Shown: positions 42,292 through 51,344 of the stretch, piece after piece
Layout: each line of letters opens with the position of its first letter
Numbering within the stretch: position 1 is the first letter of the stretch
Assembly (NCBI RefSeq): GCF_022213955.1
Contig: NZ_JAKNTW010000007.1
Location: forward strand, 124,001-188,000
Source of the DNA: Dolomitihabitans soli
Lineage (GTDB): Bacteria; Actinomycetota; Actinomycetes; Streptosporangiales; Streptosporangiaceae
DNA length: 64,000 nt
Direction: 5' to 3'
Made by a program: the position numbers and the translations under genes
Notes under the pieces: generated by a model
Database searches by the model: none
Seen by the model: the letters and a program-made list of their open reading frames with translations, nothing else
Told to the model about the DNA's origin: nothing

Positions 42292-42738
42292 CGTGTCTCC
42301 TCTTTCGCATCGCTTGTGTTACCCATCAGATGACGGATGACGGCCGCGAAATGTGACATCCACCCCGTCGGGGTTTCCTCTCGCGGGCCACCATGGCGAA
42401 GGGCCATGGCGGGACGGCTCAGCCCCACGTCGTGCCCGACGGCTCCTTGATGGTGACGTTGACCGAGTCCCGTACGGCGGGATGCCGCTCCCGGGGTCGC
42501 CCGATGACGGCCTCCCCCCGGGGGCCACCCCGGCGGTCCGAGTCGACGGATTCCCGCTTACGGTCCCGGGCAGGCATATCTGAATCATTAACCGTCAATA
42601 TCGGCCGCAGATCTCTATAACATCCAATGTCATGCTAAAAGATGAAATTTCGCAGGCAGTGTCCACTTTTGGACATCGATGGCGGCTGACGTGACTTAGG
42701 CCCGCCGCTATCCTCCATGCGGAGGACATATGACCGAC
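42292..42738. other. Intergenic 5' region of the YVTN gene
   Basis: No gene supported. Small stems GTCCA-cttt-TGGAC (42661-42674) and CCTCC-atgc-GGAGG (42712-42725) precede the pseudoknot-like element. The part after 42590 is clearly AT-richer than its surroundings. Confidence 0.4.
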
Positions 42739-42783
42739 ATTTAAGTCCTTCCAGCCGAAAGACTTAAATATCCAGCTTTCGGC
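42739..42783 (+). ncRNA. Candidate H-type pseudoknot in the 5' leader of the YVTN protein gene
   Basis: Two perfect inverted repeats interlock. Stem 1: ATTTAAGTC (42739-42747) with GACTTAAAT (42761-42769). Stem 2: GCCGAAA (42754-42760) with TTTCGGC (42777-42783). Loop 1 is 6 bases, no base separates stem 2's left arm from stem 1's right arm, and loop 3 is 7 bases, so the geometry is that of a compact H-type pseudoknot. It ends 32 bases before the ATG. It could be a riboswitch, a protein-binding mRNA site or, less likely, two overlapping DNA operators. No known riboswitch consensus was recognised. Confidence 0.45.
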
Positions 42784-42815
42784 CTCAAGTCACCCACCGA
42801 ACCCCAGGGACGCTC

Positions 42816-44207
42816 ATGCCTTACCTGCCTGCGCGGACGCGGCGACGACGCGCGACTCTCACATCGATCGCCGGGTCCTTACTCATCGTGGCGACGCTCA
42901 CCCCGTTACCCGCTCATGCGGCGGGCGCCGACGGCCTCGCCTACGTGGCCAACAACACCGACGACTCGGTATCGGTGATCGACACCGCGACCGGCACCGT
43001 CACCACCACCATCCCCGTCGGGAACGCCCCGTCAGGGATCGCCGTCGACCAGGCCGGGACGCGTGCCTACACCGCCAACACCAATGACGCCTCGGTGTCG
43101 GTGATCGACACCAGCACCCACACGGTCGCCGCCACCGTCGCCGTCGGGCACGCTCCGGCCGGCATCGCGGTCGACCCGGCCGGGACACGCGTCTACGTGG
43201 CCACCTTCAACGACGACGCCGTGTCGGTGATCGACGCCACCACGAACACCGTCACCGCCACCGTTCCCGTAGGCGACACACCGGTCAGCGTCGCGGTCGA
43301 CCCGGCCGGGACACGCGTCTACGTGGCCACCTTCAACGACGACGCGGTATCGGTGATCGACACCACCACGAACACCGTCACCGCCACCATCCCCGTCGGC
43401 GACGCGCCCTTCGGCCTCGCCGTGAATCCAGCCGGGAGCCGTGTCTACACGGCGAACGTCGGTGACGACTCGGTGTCGGTGATCGACACCACCACGAACA
43501 CCGTCACCGCCACCATCGCCGTGGGCGACGCGCCGCGCGACATCGCGATCGATCCCGCCGGCAGCCGGGCCTACACCGCCGACTTCGGCGGCGACTCGGT
43601 GTCCGTGATCGACACCGCGACCGGCACCGTCACCGCCACCATCGCCGTGGGCGACGCTCCCTACGGCATCGCCGTCAGCCCGGACGCCACCCAGGTGTAC
43701 ACCACGACCACGAACGACGGTGGGACGACCGTGATCGACACCGCCACCGGCGCCGTCACCGCCACGGTCACGGTCGGCACGGCCCCGCAGGGAGTGGCCT
43801 TCGGTCCCGCCGCCGTCGCGGCCTCCGCCGACATCGCCGTCGGCCTCACCGCTTCCCCGTTCCTGTCGATCCCGGCCTACATCCGGTACACCATGACGGC
43901 GACCAACAACGGCCCCGCCACCGCCGGCGCCACCACCCTCACCGCCACCCTGCCCCCCGGCGTCGTCGCGCACAGCCTCAGCAGCGGCTGCACCGCCGCC
44001 GGCGCCAAGGTCACCTGCACCTACGGCTCCATCAACAGCGGCGCCGGCGCCGCCAAGACCTTCCGCGTGTGGGTGTCCCTCCTCAGCCTCGGTACGGTCA
44101 CCACCACCGCCACCCGGACCACCTCGACCCCCGCCGACCCGAACGCCGCCAACGACGACGCCGTGAAGCGCTGCCTCGTCATCACCGCCCTGCTGGCCAC
44201 CTGCTGA
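42816..44207 (+). CDS. Secreted YVTN beta-propeller repeat protein with DUF11-like C-terminal domain
   Basis: 463 residues. Signal peptide 1-34 (LTSIAGSLLIVATLTPLPAHA). Residues 38-335 consist of about seven 42-residue repeats of the YVTN type (GTRVYVATFNDDAVSVIDTTTNTVTATIPVGDAPFGLAV), which form a beta-propeller. Residues 340-450 resemble a DUF11/Ig-like domain (ASADIAVGLTASPFL, YTMTATNNGPATAGATTLTATLPPGV). It ends with two cysteines and no sortase motif. Likely an extracellular or surface structural/binding protein. Neighbouring repeats are nearly identical in DNA, implying recent duplication. A pseudoknot-like element lies in its leader. Confidence 0.9.
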   Translation: MPYLPARTRRRRATLTSIAGSLLIVATLTPLPAHAAGADGLAYVANNTDDSVSVIDTATGTVTTTIPVGNAPSGIAVDQAGTRAYTANTNDASVSVIDTSTHTVAATVAVGHAPAGIAVDPAGTRVYVATFNDDAVSVIDATTNTVTATVPVGDTPVSVAVDPAGTRVYVATFNDDAVSVIDTTTNTVTATIPVGDAPFGLAVNPAGSRVYTANVGDDSVSVIDTTTNTVTATIAVGDAPRDIAIDPAGSRAYTADFGGDSVSVIDTATGTVTATIAVGDAPYGIAVSPDATQVYTTTTNDGGTTVIDTATGAVTATVTVGTAPQGVAFGPAAVAASADIAVGLTASPFLSIPAYIRYTMTATNNGPATAGATTLTATLPPGVVAHSLSSGCTAAGAKVTCTYGSINSGAGAAKTFRVWVSLLSLGTVTTTATRTTSTPADPNAANDDAVKRCLVITALLATC

Positions 44208-44591
44208 CGCGCCGTCCGGCGAGGCGTTGATCCGGCCGCCCTCCGGTGGGAACGACCCGGCGTCCCACACGTCGTCGGGGGCCATCCCACCGGACCGGGC
44301 ACTGATCGACGCGCTCTCCGGCATGAATGCCGAAGGGCACATGCGGCACTTCTGCGGCTTCCTGCTGCACCGACCCCGAGCCACCGAGATGGTCTTACCG
44401 GGTCTCCACAGGCTTTCGAGCCTTCCGGCCCCGTTCCCGCCCGTCCGGCGGTACCTGACGCGATCCATGTACCAGGCGCCGTTCCGCCTTGGCGGCGAGA
44501 CGGCTGTTCCCGCCCCGCTACCCGAGAGAGCCCGCTTCACCTCCGGCGTGAACGCCGGAGCACGTGGTGACCGTCCACGGCAGGGGGCGGA
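44208..44591. other. Intergenic stretch between convergent genes
   Basis: No gene supported between the YVTN gene and the terminator of the opposite operon. Confidence 0.5.
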
Positions 44592-44635
44592 CGGGAGGAT
44601 CCGAGGCCGTCGCCGGTGCGCCTCGAATCCTCCCG
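44592..44635 (-). terminator. Terminator of the sugar ABC/ThuA operon
   Basis: Sixteen-base stem (44592-44607 with 44620-44635, one mismatch) and 12-base loop, 54 bases beyond the stop of the ThuA-PQQ dehydrogenase gene. Confidence 0.75.
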
Positions 44636-44688
44636 ATCACGCTCTCAGACGGGGAGCGACGATGGCTCCGCCGTACTGTCGGAGAGCC

Positions 44689-47600
44689 TCACTGCAGGCG
44701 GGTGAGCCGCCACTGCTGGTTGGCGCCCGAGCCGCAGGTCGCCTGGGCGAGTTGCGCGCCGTCGGCTGCCGAGGAGCCCGGCACCTCCAGGCACAGTCCG
44801 CTGTGCACGGCGGTGATCTTGTAGGCGGTGCCGGCCGGGGTGAACCTCCACTGCTGGTTCGTTGCGTTGTTGCAGGTCCACTGGACGAGCAGGACCCCGC
44901 CGGCGGTGGAGGCCCCGGGCACGTCCAGGCACTTGCCGCTCTGCACCGAGGTCAGGGCGAACGCGCCGTTGCCCTTGTCGACCGCCCTCCACTGCTGGTT
45001 GGTGCCGTTGTTCGCGCCCCACTGGACGATCTTGGCGTTGTCGGCGGAGGACTGGCCCTCGACGTCGGCCACCTTGCCGCTGTGGACCGCGGCGAGCGTG
45101 TAGACGCCGCCGGCCTGCACACCGCCGGGGACGGTGACGCCCTGGCCGTTCAGCGTGAACGAGTCGAGGTCGAACTGGTTGGCCGTCGGGTGCTTGAACA
45201 CGAGGAACAGCGGATGGCTGCCGGTCAGCGTGGCCACGTTGGTCGCGGCGAGTTGCTGATAGGTGTCCCACCCGCCGGTGTTCGGCACGCTGGTGGTGGC
45301 CAGCAGTTGCCCGGTCGGCGAGTCGGCGCGCAGCTCGATCGTGCCGCCGCCCACCGGTGAGGAGACCCGGTAGGAGATCGAGTTGATTCCCTGCACGCTC
45401 GCCGGGGTGAAGGAGACCCAGTCGTTGTTGGAGATGTCGCCGACGCGCCTGCCGTTCTGCGCCCCGGCCTGCTCGATGATCCGCACGCCTGAGGAGCCCG
45501 TGAAGTACTCCGCCTGCTTCTGCTTGGGTTGCAGGATCACGTTCGCGCTGGCCGCGAGGCCGCCGTTGTCGGTGTAGGTCGCCGTCAGCACGTAGTAGGT
45601 GTTGGCGTCGGCGTCATGTCCCGAGGCCGTGGTGGTCACGCTGCCGGTGCAGCCGGTGTACTGACCGGTGTCGTGGCTGTGCGTGTCGTGCCCGAGCGCG
45701 GAGACCACGTGCACCTTCGAACAGTCCACCGTCCCGTCCTCCGGGTCGGTGATCTGCACGGTGTAGTCGACGGTGTCGCCGAACTGGATCGCCCCGCCGT
45801 TGGACGGTGAGCTGAACCGCACCACGGGGGCCGTGTTGCCCACCACGATCGGCACCGTCGCCGTGCCCGACTTGTCACGGGAGTCGGTGACGGTCAGCTT
45901 GGCGGTGAAGTTGCCGTTCGCGGTGTAGGTGAAGCTCGGGTTGGCGGCGGTGGAGTCGGTGCTGCCGTCGCCGGTGAAGTCCCACGCGTAGCTGATCGGA
46001 TCGCCGTCGGGGTCGCTGGAACCGGCCGAGGAGAACTGTACGGCCAGCGGGGCCTTGCCCGAGCTGGGCGTGGCGCTCGCCTTGGCGACGGGCGCACGCG
46101 AGCCGCTGACGTAGTCGATGCGGTAGACGCCGTCGTCGGGGTTGGCTCCGCCGTACCCCGCGCCCCACTCGATGAGGTACATCGAGCCGTTGGGCCCGAA
46201 CTTCATGTGCATCGGCGATTTGAAGCCCAGGTTGGACAGGAACCTGTTGACCTTGAGCACGTTGCCGCCGCTGTCGAGCCGCATCTCCCCGAGGTAGTTG
46301 CGGCTCCACTCGTAGAAGAACGGGGTGTCGTCGAAGTAGGCGGGGAACTTCGTCTCCGACTGGCTGGCGGCGTCGTAGTGGTAGAACGGGCCGCCCATCG
46401 GGGCCGCGCCGCCGGTGCTGCCCATCTCGGGCCATTCGGGCGTGAGGTGGTAGGTGTACCAGACGGTCGCGGCCTTGACCGCGGGGAGGTTGGTGAGGCC
46501 GGTGTTGTTGGGCGAGTTGTTCACCGGCGCGGCGCAGTTGAACTTCGCTCCGGAGGTGGACGTGGCGAAGTTGTAGTCGTTGTAGGGGGTGTTGTTGCCG
46601 ACGCAGTACGGCCAGCCGTAGTTGCCCGGCGTCTTGATGAGGTTCCACTCGACGGTGCCCTCAGGACCGCGGTTGGCGTTGGGACCGCCGGCGTCGGGGC
46701 CGTAGTCGGCCATCGAGATCCAGCCGGTCTCGCTGTCGACCGCGAACCTGAACGGGTTGCGGAACCCCATGGCGTAGATCTCCGGCCGGGTCTGCGCGGT
46801 GCCGGGCGCGAAGAGGTTCCCGGCGGGGACGGTGTAGGTGCCGTTGCTCTCCGGGTGGATGCGCAGGATCTTGCCCCGCAGGTCGTTGGTGTTGGCGCTG
46901 GTCTTCTGGGCGTCGAAGTTCGCCCGGCCGGCCCGCTCGTCGATCGGCGCGTAGCCGTCGGAGGAGAAGGGGTTGATGTCGTCGCCGACGCCGATGTAGA
47001 GGTTGCCGCCGGGGCCGAAGGCGAGCTGGCCGCCGGTGTGCCCCGGTTCGTCGACTCTGGTGGCGGGGATGGCCAGCAGTTTCTTCTCACTCGCCAGGTC
47101 GAGCGTGTGATCGTTGAGCGTGAAGCGGGACACCTGGTTGATCGACTGGCCGCCCGCCGGGGAGTAGTTGAGATAGACCCAGTGGTTGGTCGCGAAGCCC
47201 GGATCCAGCACCATGCCGATGAGGCCGTCCTCACCGCCGGTGTAGACGTTGAGCGTGCCGGTGGTGACGATCTCGCCGTCCTCGTGGATGGCCATCAGCT
47301 TGCCGGTGCGGGTGATGTAGTAGACGTGCCCGTCCGCTGCCACGTCGAGCTGCATCGGCTGGTCGGGGGCGCTGTCGAGGGTCACCTTCTGGAACCTGTT
47401 CCACACGGTGCCGCCGCAGTCGCCCTGGGCGTCGCCGGCCGCCCACCTGACGCCTCCGAGCACGTGGTTGCGGAAGTTCGTCTCGGTGTAGGAGGAGGCC
47501 TGGTGGCCCATCGCGGTCGCCCACACGCGCCCGCCCTCGGCGTCGCGGCACCAGGAGATCGGGTGGTCGGCGCCCATCTTGCTGGGACCCGCGTCATAGG

Positions 47601-48195
47601 TGGTCTCGTCGGCCGTGACCAGTACGTGCACGTCGCCGCGCAGGTTCTTGTCGAAGTTGTACCACTCCTCCGACCGGGTCCAGCGCTCGGGCAGACCGGC
47701 CGTCGAGGGGTGCTTGCGGTCGGCGACCTTGGCGGTGCCCTGCACGATCGAGGAGTGCGCGGTCATGTGCGCGCCACCCTGGATGAGCTGGTCCCACCAG
47801 GGGAAGTCGGCCTCGATGTTCATGTCGGTGGTGTTGTGGACGGCCACGATCCCGCCGCCGCCGTTGACGTAGCGCTGCATCGCCTGGCGCTGGGCGTCGT
47901 TGTCCCACACCATGCCGGAGTTCTGCAGCATGATCACGACGTCGAACGTGGCGAGGTTGGCGTCGGTGAACGAGCTGGAGTTCGCCGACTGGACGACTTC
48001 GAAGTTGTTGGCCGCGGCCAGACTCTGGACCATCGTGATCCCCGCGGGGATCGAGTCGTGGACGTAGCCGGCCGTCTCGGTGAACAGCAGGGCGCGGAAG
48101 GCGGGGGCGGCCCGGGTGGCGGCGGCTTGAGCCTGGCTCAGACCGGCGGCTAACAGCAGGATCGGGAGGAGGACGAGAGCGATCAGGCGTCGCAT
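44689..48195 (-). CDS. Secreted multidomain protein: ThuA - PQQ-dependent sugar dehydrogenase - PKD - CBM6 - ricin B
   Basis: 1168 residues with a signal peptide (1-25). Domains in order: ThuA glutamine-amidotransferase-like fold (36-255: LLFTETAGYVHDSIPAGI, GGGGIVAVHNTTDMN, PISWCRDAEGGRVWATAMGH); GSDH-type PQQ dehydrogenase propeller (about 265-690: GEDGLIGMVLDPGFATNHWVYLNYSP, PGHTGGQLAFGPGGNLYIGVGDD, YAMGFRNPFRFAVD); PKD (700-785); a cadherin/Ig-like segment (790-875); CBM6 (885-1020); ricin-type beta-trefoil with three QxW blocks (NQQWRAV, NQQWRFT, NQQWRLT). It likely oxidises sugars on extracellular glycans; ThuA proteins are tied to 3-keto-sugar metabolism in rhizobia. Last gene of the sugar ABC operon. 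Confidence 0.93.
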   Translation of the reverse strand: MRRLIALVLLPILLLAAGLSQAQAAATRAAPAFRALLFTETAGYVHDSIPAGITMVQSLAAANNFEVVQSANSSSFTDANLATFDVVIMLQNSGMVWDNDAQRQAMQRYVNGGGGIVAVHNTTDMNIEADFPWWDQLIQGGAHMTAHSSIVQGTAKVADRKHPSTAGLPERWTRSEEWYNFDKNLRGDVHVLVTADETTYDAGPSKMGADHPISWCRDAEGGRVWATAMGHQASSYTETNFRNHVLGGVRWAAGDAQGDCGGTVWNRFQKVTLDSAPDQPMQLDVAADGHVYYITRTGKLMAIHEDGEIVTTGTLNVYTGGEDGLIGMVLDPGFATNHWVYLNYSPAGGQSINQVSRFTLNDHTLDLASEKKLLAIPATRVDEPGHTGGQLAFGPGGNLYIGVGDDINPFSSDGYAPIDERAGRANFDAQKTSANTNDLRGKILRIHPESNGTYTVPAGNLFAPGTAQTRPEIYAMGFRNPFRFAVDSETGWISMADYGPDAGGPNANRGPEGTVEWNLIKTPGNYGWPYCVGNNTPYNDYNFATSTSGAKFNCAAPVNNSPNNTGLTNLPAVKAATVWYTYHLTPEWPEMGSTGGAAPMGGPFYHYDAASQSETKFPAYFDDTPFFYEWSRNYLGEMRLDSGGNVLKVNRFLSNLGFKSPMHMKFGPNGSMYLIEWGAGYGGANPDDGVYRIDYVSGSRAPVAKASATPSSGKAPLAVQFSSAGSSDPDGDPISYAWDFTGDGSTDSTAANPSFTYTANGNFTAKLTVTDSRDKSGTATVPIVVGNTAPVVRFSSPSNGGAIQFGDTVDYTVQITDPEDGTVDCSKVHVVSALGHDTHSHDTGQYTGCTGSVTTTASGHDADANTYYVLTATYTDNGGLAASANVILQPKQKQAEYFTGSSGVRIIEQAGAQNGRRVGDISNNDWVSFTPASVQGINSISYRVSSPVGGGTIELRADSPTGQLLATTSVPNTGGWDTYQQLAATNVATLTGSHPLFLVFKHPTANQFDLDSFTLNGQGVTVPGGVQAGGVYTLAAVHSGKVADVEGQSSADNAKIVQWGANNGTNQQWRAVDKGNGAFALTSVQSGKCLDVPGASTAGGVLLVQWTCNNATNQQWRFTPAGTAYKITAVHSGLCLEVPGSSAADGAQLAQATCGSGANQQWRLTRLQ

Positions 48196-48273
48196 GGAGT
48201 TTCTCCGTTGGGGTGAGAGGCATGCGGAGATGGCCGGGCCGCCCCCGATGGGGACCCGGTCGGCGGATGGGTG

Positions 48274-49119
48274 TCAGAGGGTTCGCAGGAAGGCGAGCCC
48301 GTCGGTGGCGAGAGCGTCCTGGCTCGGGGCGAGCGGACGCCAGATGGAGGCCGCGGTGGCGATGGCCTGGTTCTCCGCGGTGAACGACTCGATGATGAGC
48401 GGGCCGGTGTAGGAGATGTCACGCAGCGCGTCGGCGAAGCCCGGCCAGCCGAAGTGGTCGGCGCCCGGCGCCCCCCTGTCGGTGCCGCAGACCTGCACGT
48501 GCGCCACCCGCTCCCCCGCCATGCGCAGGGCGGCGGCCGGGTCCTTCTCCTCGATGTTCAGGTGGTAGGTGTCCAGGGCCAGGCCGCAGCCCTCGTCAGG
48601 CAGTCCGTCGAGCGCCTCCAGCGCCTGCTCGACGGTGTTGAGGAGGCTGGTCTCGTAGCGGTTGAGCGGCTCGACGGCGATCCGCACGCCACGCGCGGCG
48701 GCGTAGTCGGCGACCGGGGCGAGGTTCTCGCGCAGTTCGGCGTACAGGCGCAGCCGTTCCGCCGCCGACATCCGCCAGGTCCTGCCGACCGACGCGTAGG
48801 CGGGCCCGCCGATGACCGGCGAGCCCACGATCGCCGCCACGTCAACGCAGGTGCGCAGATACTCCTGCGTGTCCGCCACCGTCTGCGGGGAGGCGGCGAC
48901 CAGATCCCTGCCGGGCGGCATGACCAGCACCACCGACGCCTGCAGCCCGGCCTCGGCCAGCACGGCCGCGCCCTTGCGCGGCTCCCAGTCGCCGGGCCGC
49001 TCGATGGGCAGCTCGATGACGTCGAAGCCCCAGGCCGCGATCCGCGGCGCCAGCCGTACGAGGTCGTCGTCGGTGAGCGGGGAGGTCCACACCCAGGTGT
49101 TCACGCCGATCGGCCACAT
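48274..49119 (-). CDS. TIM-barrel sugar (phosphate) isomerase/epimerase
   Basis: 281-residue AP-endonuclease-2/xylose-isomerase-like TIM barrel: GVNTWVWTSPLTDDDLVRLAPRIAAWGFDVIELPIE, then metal-binding glutamate in VRIAVEPLNRYETSLLNT, aspartate in GLALDTYHLNIEEKDPA, VAHVQVCGTDRGAPGADHFGWPGF and final glutamate LIIESF. This matches D-psicose/D-tagatose 3-epimerase-type and related keto-sugar isomerases; in 3-keto-glycoside pathways members act as lyases or isomerases. ATG 49119 has GAGGAG upstream. It sits between the sugar-binding protein and the ThuA-dehydrogenase gene, so it probably processes the imported sugar. Confidence 0.9.
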   Translation of the reverse strand: MWPIGVNTWVWTSPLTDDDLVRLAPRIAAWGFDVIELPIERPGDWEPRKGAAVLAEAGLQASVVLVMPPGRDLVAASPQTVADTQEYLRTCVDVAAIVGSPVIGGPAYASVGRTWRMSAAERLRLYAELRENLAPVADYAAARGVRIAVEPLNRYETSLLNTVEQALEALDGLPDEGCGLALDTYHLNIEEKDPAAALRMAGERVAHVQVCGTDRGAPGADHFGWPGFADALRDISYTGPLIIESFTAENQAIATAASIWRPLAPSQDALATDGLAFLRTL

Positions 49120-49180
49120 GTCTCGCTCCTCTCGTGCGGGGGTTGCCGGCGGCGGTGCGGGGCCGCCGCCGGGGGAACCG

Positions 49181-50395
49181 TCAGCTCTTCTTGCCGCCCC
49201 AGTTCTCGGGGAAGCCGGGCATCTCCTCGCAGCCGCAGAGGGCGTAGTGCAGCGGCGGCATGTTCGGCCGGAGGTAGGTGTCGAGCGTGTCGGAAGTGAT
49301 CTTCGGCTGGGGCAGCTTCCAGGTCTTGGGCACCTCTTCGCCCGCAAGGATCTTCAGGGCGGCGATGACCGGGGTGCGCCACTGGTAGGTGGGGTACGTC
49401 GGCGCGATCGCGGTGAGGCCGCCGTCCTTCCACTTCTGCAGGAAGTCCTGCTGGTCCTCGCCGACCATGGCGGGCACCGGCTGGCCGGCGTCCTCGAAGG
49501 CCTCGACGGCCGCGACCGCGGTGGCCCCGGCGTCCATCCAGACCCCGTCGATCTTGCCGTGACGCTGGATGTAGTCGCTCACGACGCTCTTGGTCTTGGC
49601 GGCGTCGCCGTCGGTGAACTCGACGCCGACCACCTGGACCTGGCTCTTGTCGAAGGTCGCCTTGGCGGCCGACCAGCGGGTCTCCAGTACGTCGACGCCG
49701 GGCAGGATGCGCAGGGCCAGCACCTTGCCGCCCGCCGGCACCTTCTCGACCAGGAACTCCGCGCCGTCCGCGCCGAAGGCGTAACCGCCGATGGGGTTGA
49801 TGAACGTCACCGGGCAGTCGGTGTCGACGCCGCGGTCGAAGACGATGACCGGCACCTTGCCGCACGCCGCCTTCACGGCCGGGGTCAGCGTGGCGGTGGT
49901 GTTGGGCGAGACGATGAGCGCGTCACAGCCCTGGCCCTGCAGCTCGGCGATGTCGGAGATCTGCTTGTCGTCCTTGCCCTCCGCGTCGAGCGCGGTGAAC
50001 TTGGTGATCTCCTTGTGCAGCGCGACCTCGGCCTGCATGCTCTTCCAGCCGACCTGCCGCCAGGGGTTGTTCACGGCCGCGTTGGAGAAGCACAGGTGGA
50101 CGCCGCCGTCCTTCTTGTACTTCGCCGTGCTCACCATCTGCGGATCGATGGCCTGCTCCCACGGTCTGCTCGCGTCGCCCTGCGGGGTCTTGGTCCGCAT
50201 GGCGAGCTGGGCGTCGAAGTCGGCCTGGACGAAGAACTTCGACTGCTCGCCGGTGCCCGCGCCGGTCGCGGCGGGCGCGGCGGACGCGGACGCGGACTGT
50301 CCGGTGGCGGCGGGCGGCTTGTCACTGGTGCACCCGGCGGCGAACACGATGGTCGAGGTCACCACGAGGGCCACGAGTGGCCGGTTACGCGACAT
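49181..50395 (-). CDS. Sugar ABC transporter substrate-binding lipoprotein
   Basis: 404 residues. Lipoprotein signal with lipobox FAAGC (Cys about residue 22), an Ala/Ser/Thr-rich linker, then a periplasmic-binding-protein type I (ribose/galactose) domain: VHLCFSNAAVNNPWRQVGWKSMQAEVALHKEI, GCDALIVSPNTTATLTPAVKAACG, VPVIVFDRGVDTDCPVTFINPIGGYAFGADGAEFLV and GVWMDAGATAVAAVEAFEDAG. ATG 50395 follows AAGGAG and overlaps the end of the permease gene by 11 bases. It is the receptor of the importer encoded next to it. The final residues contain CGCEEMPGFPENWGGKKS. Confidence 0.93.
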   Translation of the reverse strand: MSRNRPLVALVVTSTIVFAAGCTSDKPPAATGQSASASAAPAATGAGTGEQSKFFVQADFDAQLAMRTKTPQGDASRPWEQAIDPQMVSTAKYKKDGGVHLCFSNAAVNNPWRQVGWKSMQAEVALHKEITKFTALDAEGKDDKQISDIAELQGQGCDALIVSPNTTATLTPAVKAACGKVPVIVFDRGVDTDCPVTFINPIGGYAFGADGAEFLVEKVPAGGKVLALRILPGVDVLETRWSAAKATFDKSQVQVVGVEFTDGDAAKTKSVVSDYIQRHGKIDGVWMDAGATAVAAVEAFEDAGQPVPAMVGEDQQDFLQKWKDGGLTAIAPTYPTYQWRTPVIAALKILAGEEVPKTWKLPQPKITSDTLDTYLRPNMPPLHYALCGCEEMPGFPENWGGKKS

Positions 50396-51344
50396 GGGTG
50401 TCTCCTTGCTTCCTTGGGGGGTGTTTCGCGAGCCACGCGGGGAGACGCAACGCGCCCACCGCGACCGCGGCGATGATGATGACGCCCTGCACGGTGAACT
50501 CCAGCGCCCCCGAGATCCCGTACAGGTTGAGCAGCGTGAACAGCGCCTCAAGGGTGAGCGCCCCGGCCATCGCGGCGACTACGGAGCCCCGGCCGCCGCC
50601 GAGCGCCACCCCGCCGAGAACGACCGCGGTGATCGCGGAGAACTCCAGCCCCTGCCCGACCTGGGCCGAGACGCCCGCGAAGCCGCCGAGCAGGATGCCG
50701 GTGATCGCCGCCGCCGCGCCGGACAGCACGAACGCGAGGATCCGGGTCCTTGCGACCCTGACGCCCGACAGTGCCGCGGCGCGCTCGTTGTCACCCGTGG
50801 CGACGAGTCTCCTGCCGAAGTCGGAGCGCATCAGCAGGATCGCCGCCGCGCCGGCTGCCAGCAGGATGAGCACCGACCACGGCACGGGGCCGAGGTTGCC
50901 CCTGCCGAAGGTGCGGAACGCCTCGGAGAGCGCGCCGCGCGGAGCGCCGCCCGTCCACAGGAACACCGCACCGGACAGGATGAGCATCATGCCGAGCGTG
51001 GTGATGAACGAGGGCACGCGAAGGGCGGTGGTGACGACCCCGTTGAGCAGGCCGACGAGCAGCCCGACGGCGATCAGGAGGAGGAGCACCCACCAGGTGG
51101 CCGACTCCTGCCCGTCGATCAGGCGGGCGGCGACGACCACCTCCACCGTCACCAGGGAGCCGACCGACAGGTCGAACTCACCCGAGACGATGACGAAGTA
51201 CTGCCCGGCCGCCAGGATGACCAGCGGCGCGGCGCGTTTGACGAAGGCCAGGAAACCCGCGGGCTCCAGGAAGAACGGATTGACGAGCGCGATGGCGGCC
51301 AGCAGTACGGCCAGCACCACCAGAATCGGGAGCGTCCTCTTCAT
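50385..51344 (-). CDS. Sugar ABC transporter permease (RbsC-like)
   Basis: 319-residue BPD_transp_2 permease with about nine helices. AAGQYFVIVSGEFDLSVGSLVTVEVVVAARL, RVPSFITTLGMMLILSGAVFLWTGG, TGDNERAAALSGVRVARTRILAFVLSGAAAAITGILLGG and AVVLGGVALGGGRGSVVAAMAGAL are the typical RbsC/XylH blocks. The ATG overlaps the stop of the preceding permease (ATGA). Confidence 0.94.
   Translation of the reverse strand: MKRTLPILVVLAVLLAAIALVNPFFLEPAGFLAFVKRAAPLVILAAGQYFVIVSGEFDLSVGSLVTVEVVVAARLIDGQESATWWVLLLLIAVGLLVGLLNGVVTTALRVPSFITTLGMMLILSGAVFLWTGGAPRGALSEAFRTFGRGNLGPVPWSVLILLAAGAAAILLMRSDFGRRLVATGDNERAAALSGVRVARTRILAFVLSGAAAAITGILLGGFAGVSAQVGQGLEFSAITAVVLGGVALGGGRGSVVAAMAGALTLEALFTLLNLYGISGALEFTVQGVIIIAAVAVGALRLPAWLAKHPPRKQGDTHVA

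Noticed and set aside
46207-48153. A 648-codon plus-strand open frame opposite the ThuA-PQQ gene
   Set aside because: Valine/glycine/arginine-rich antisense shadow with no recognisable motif.
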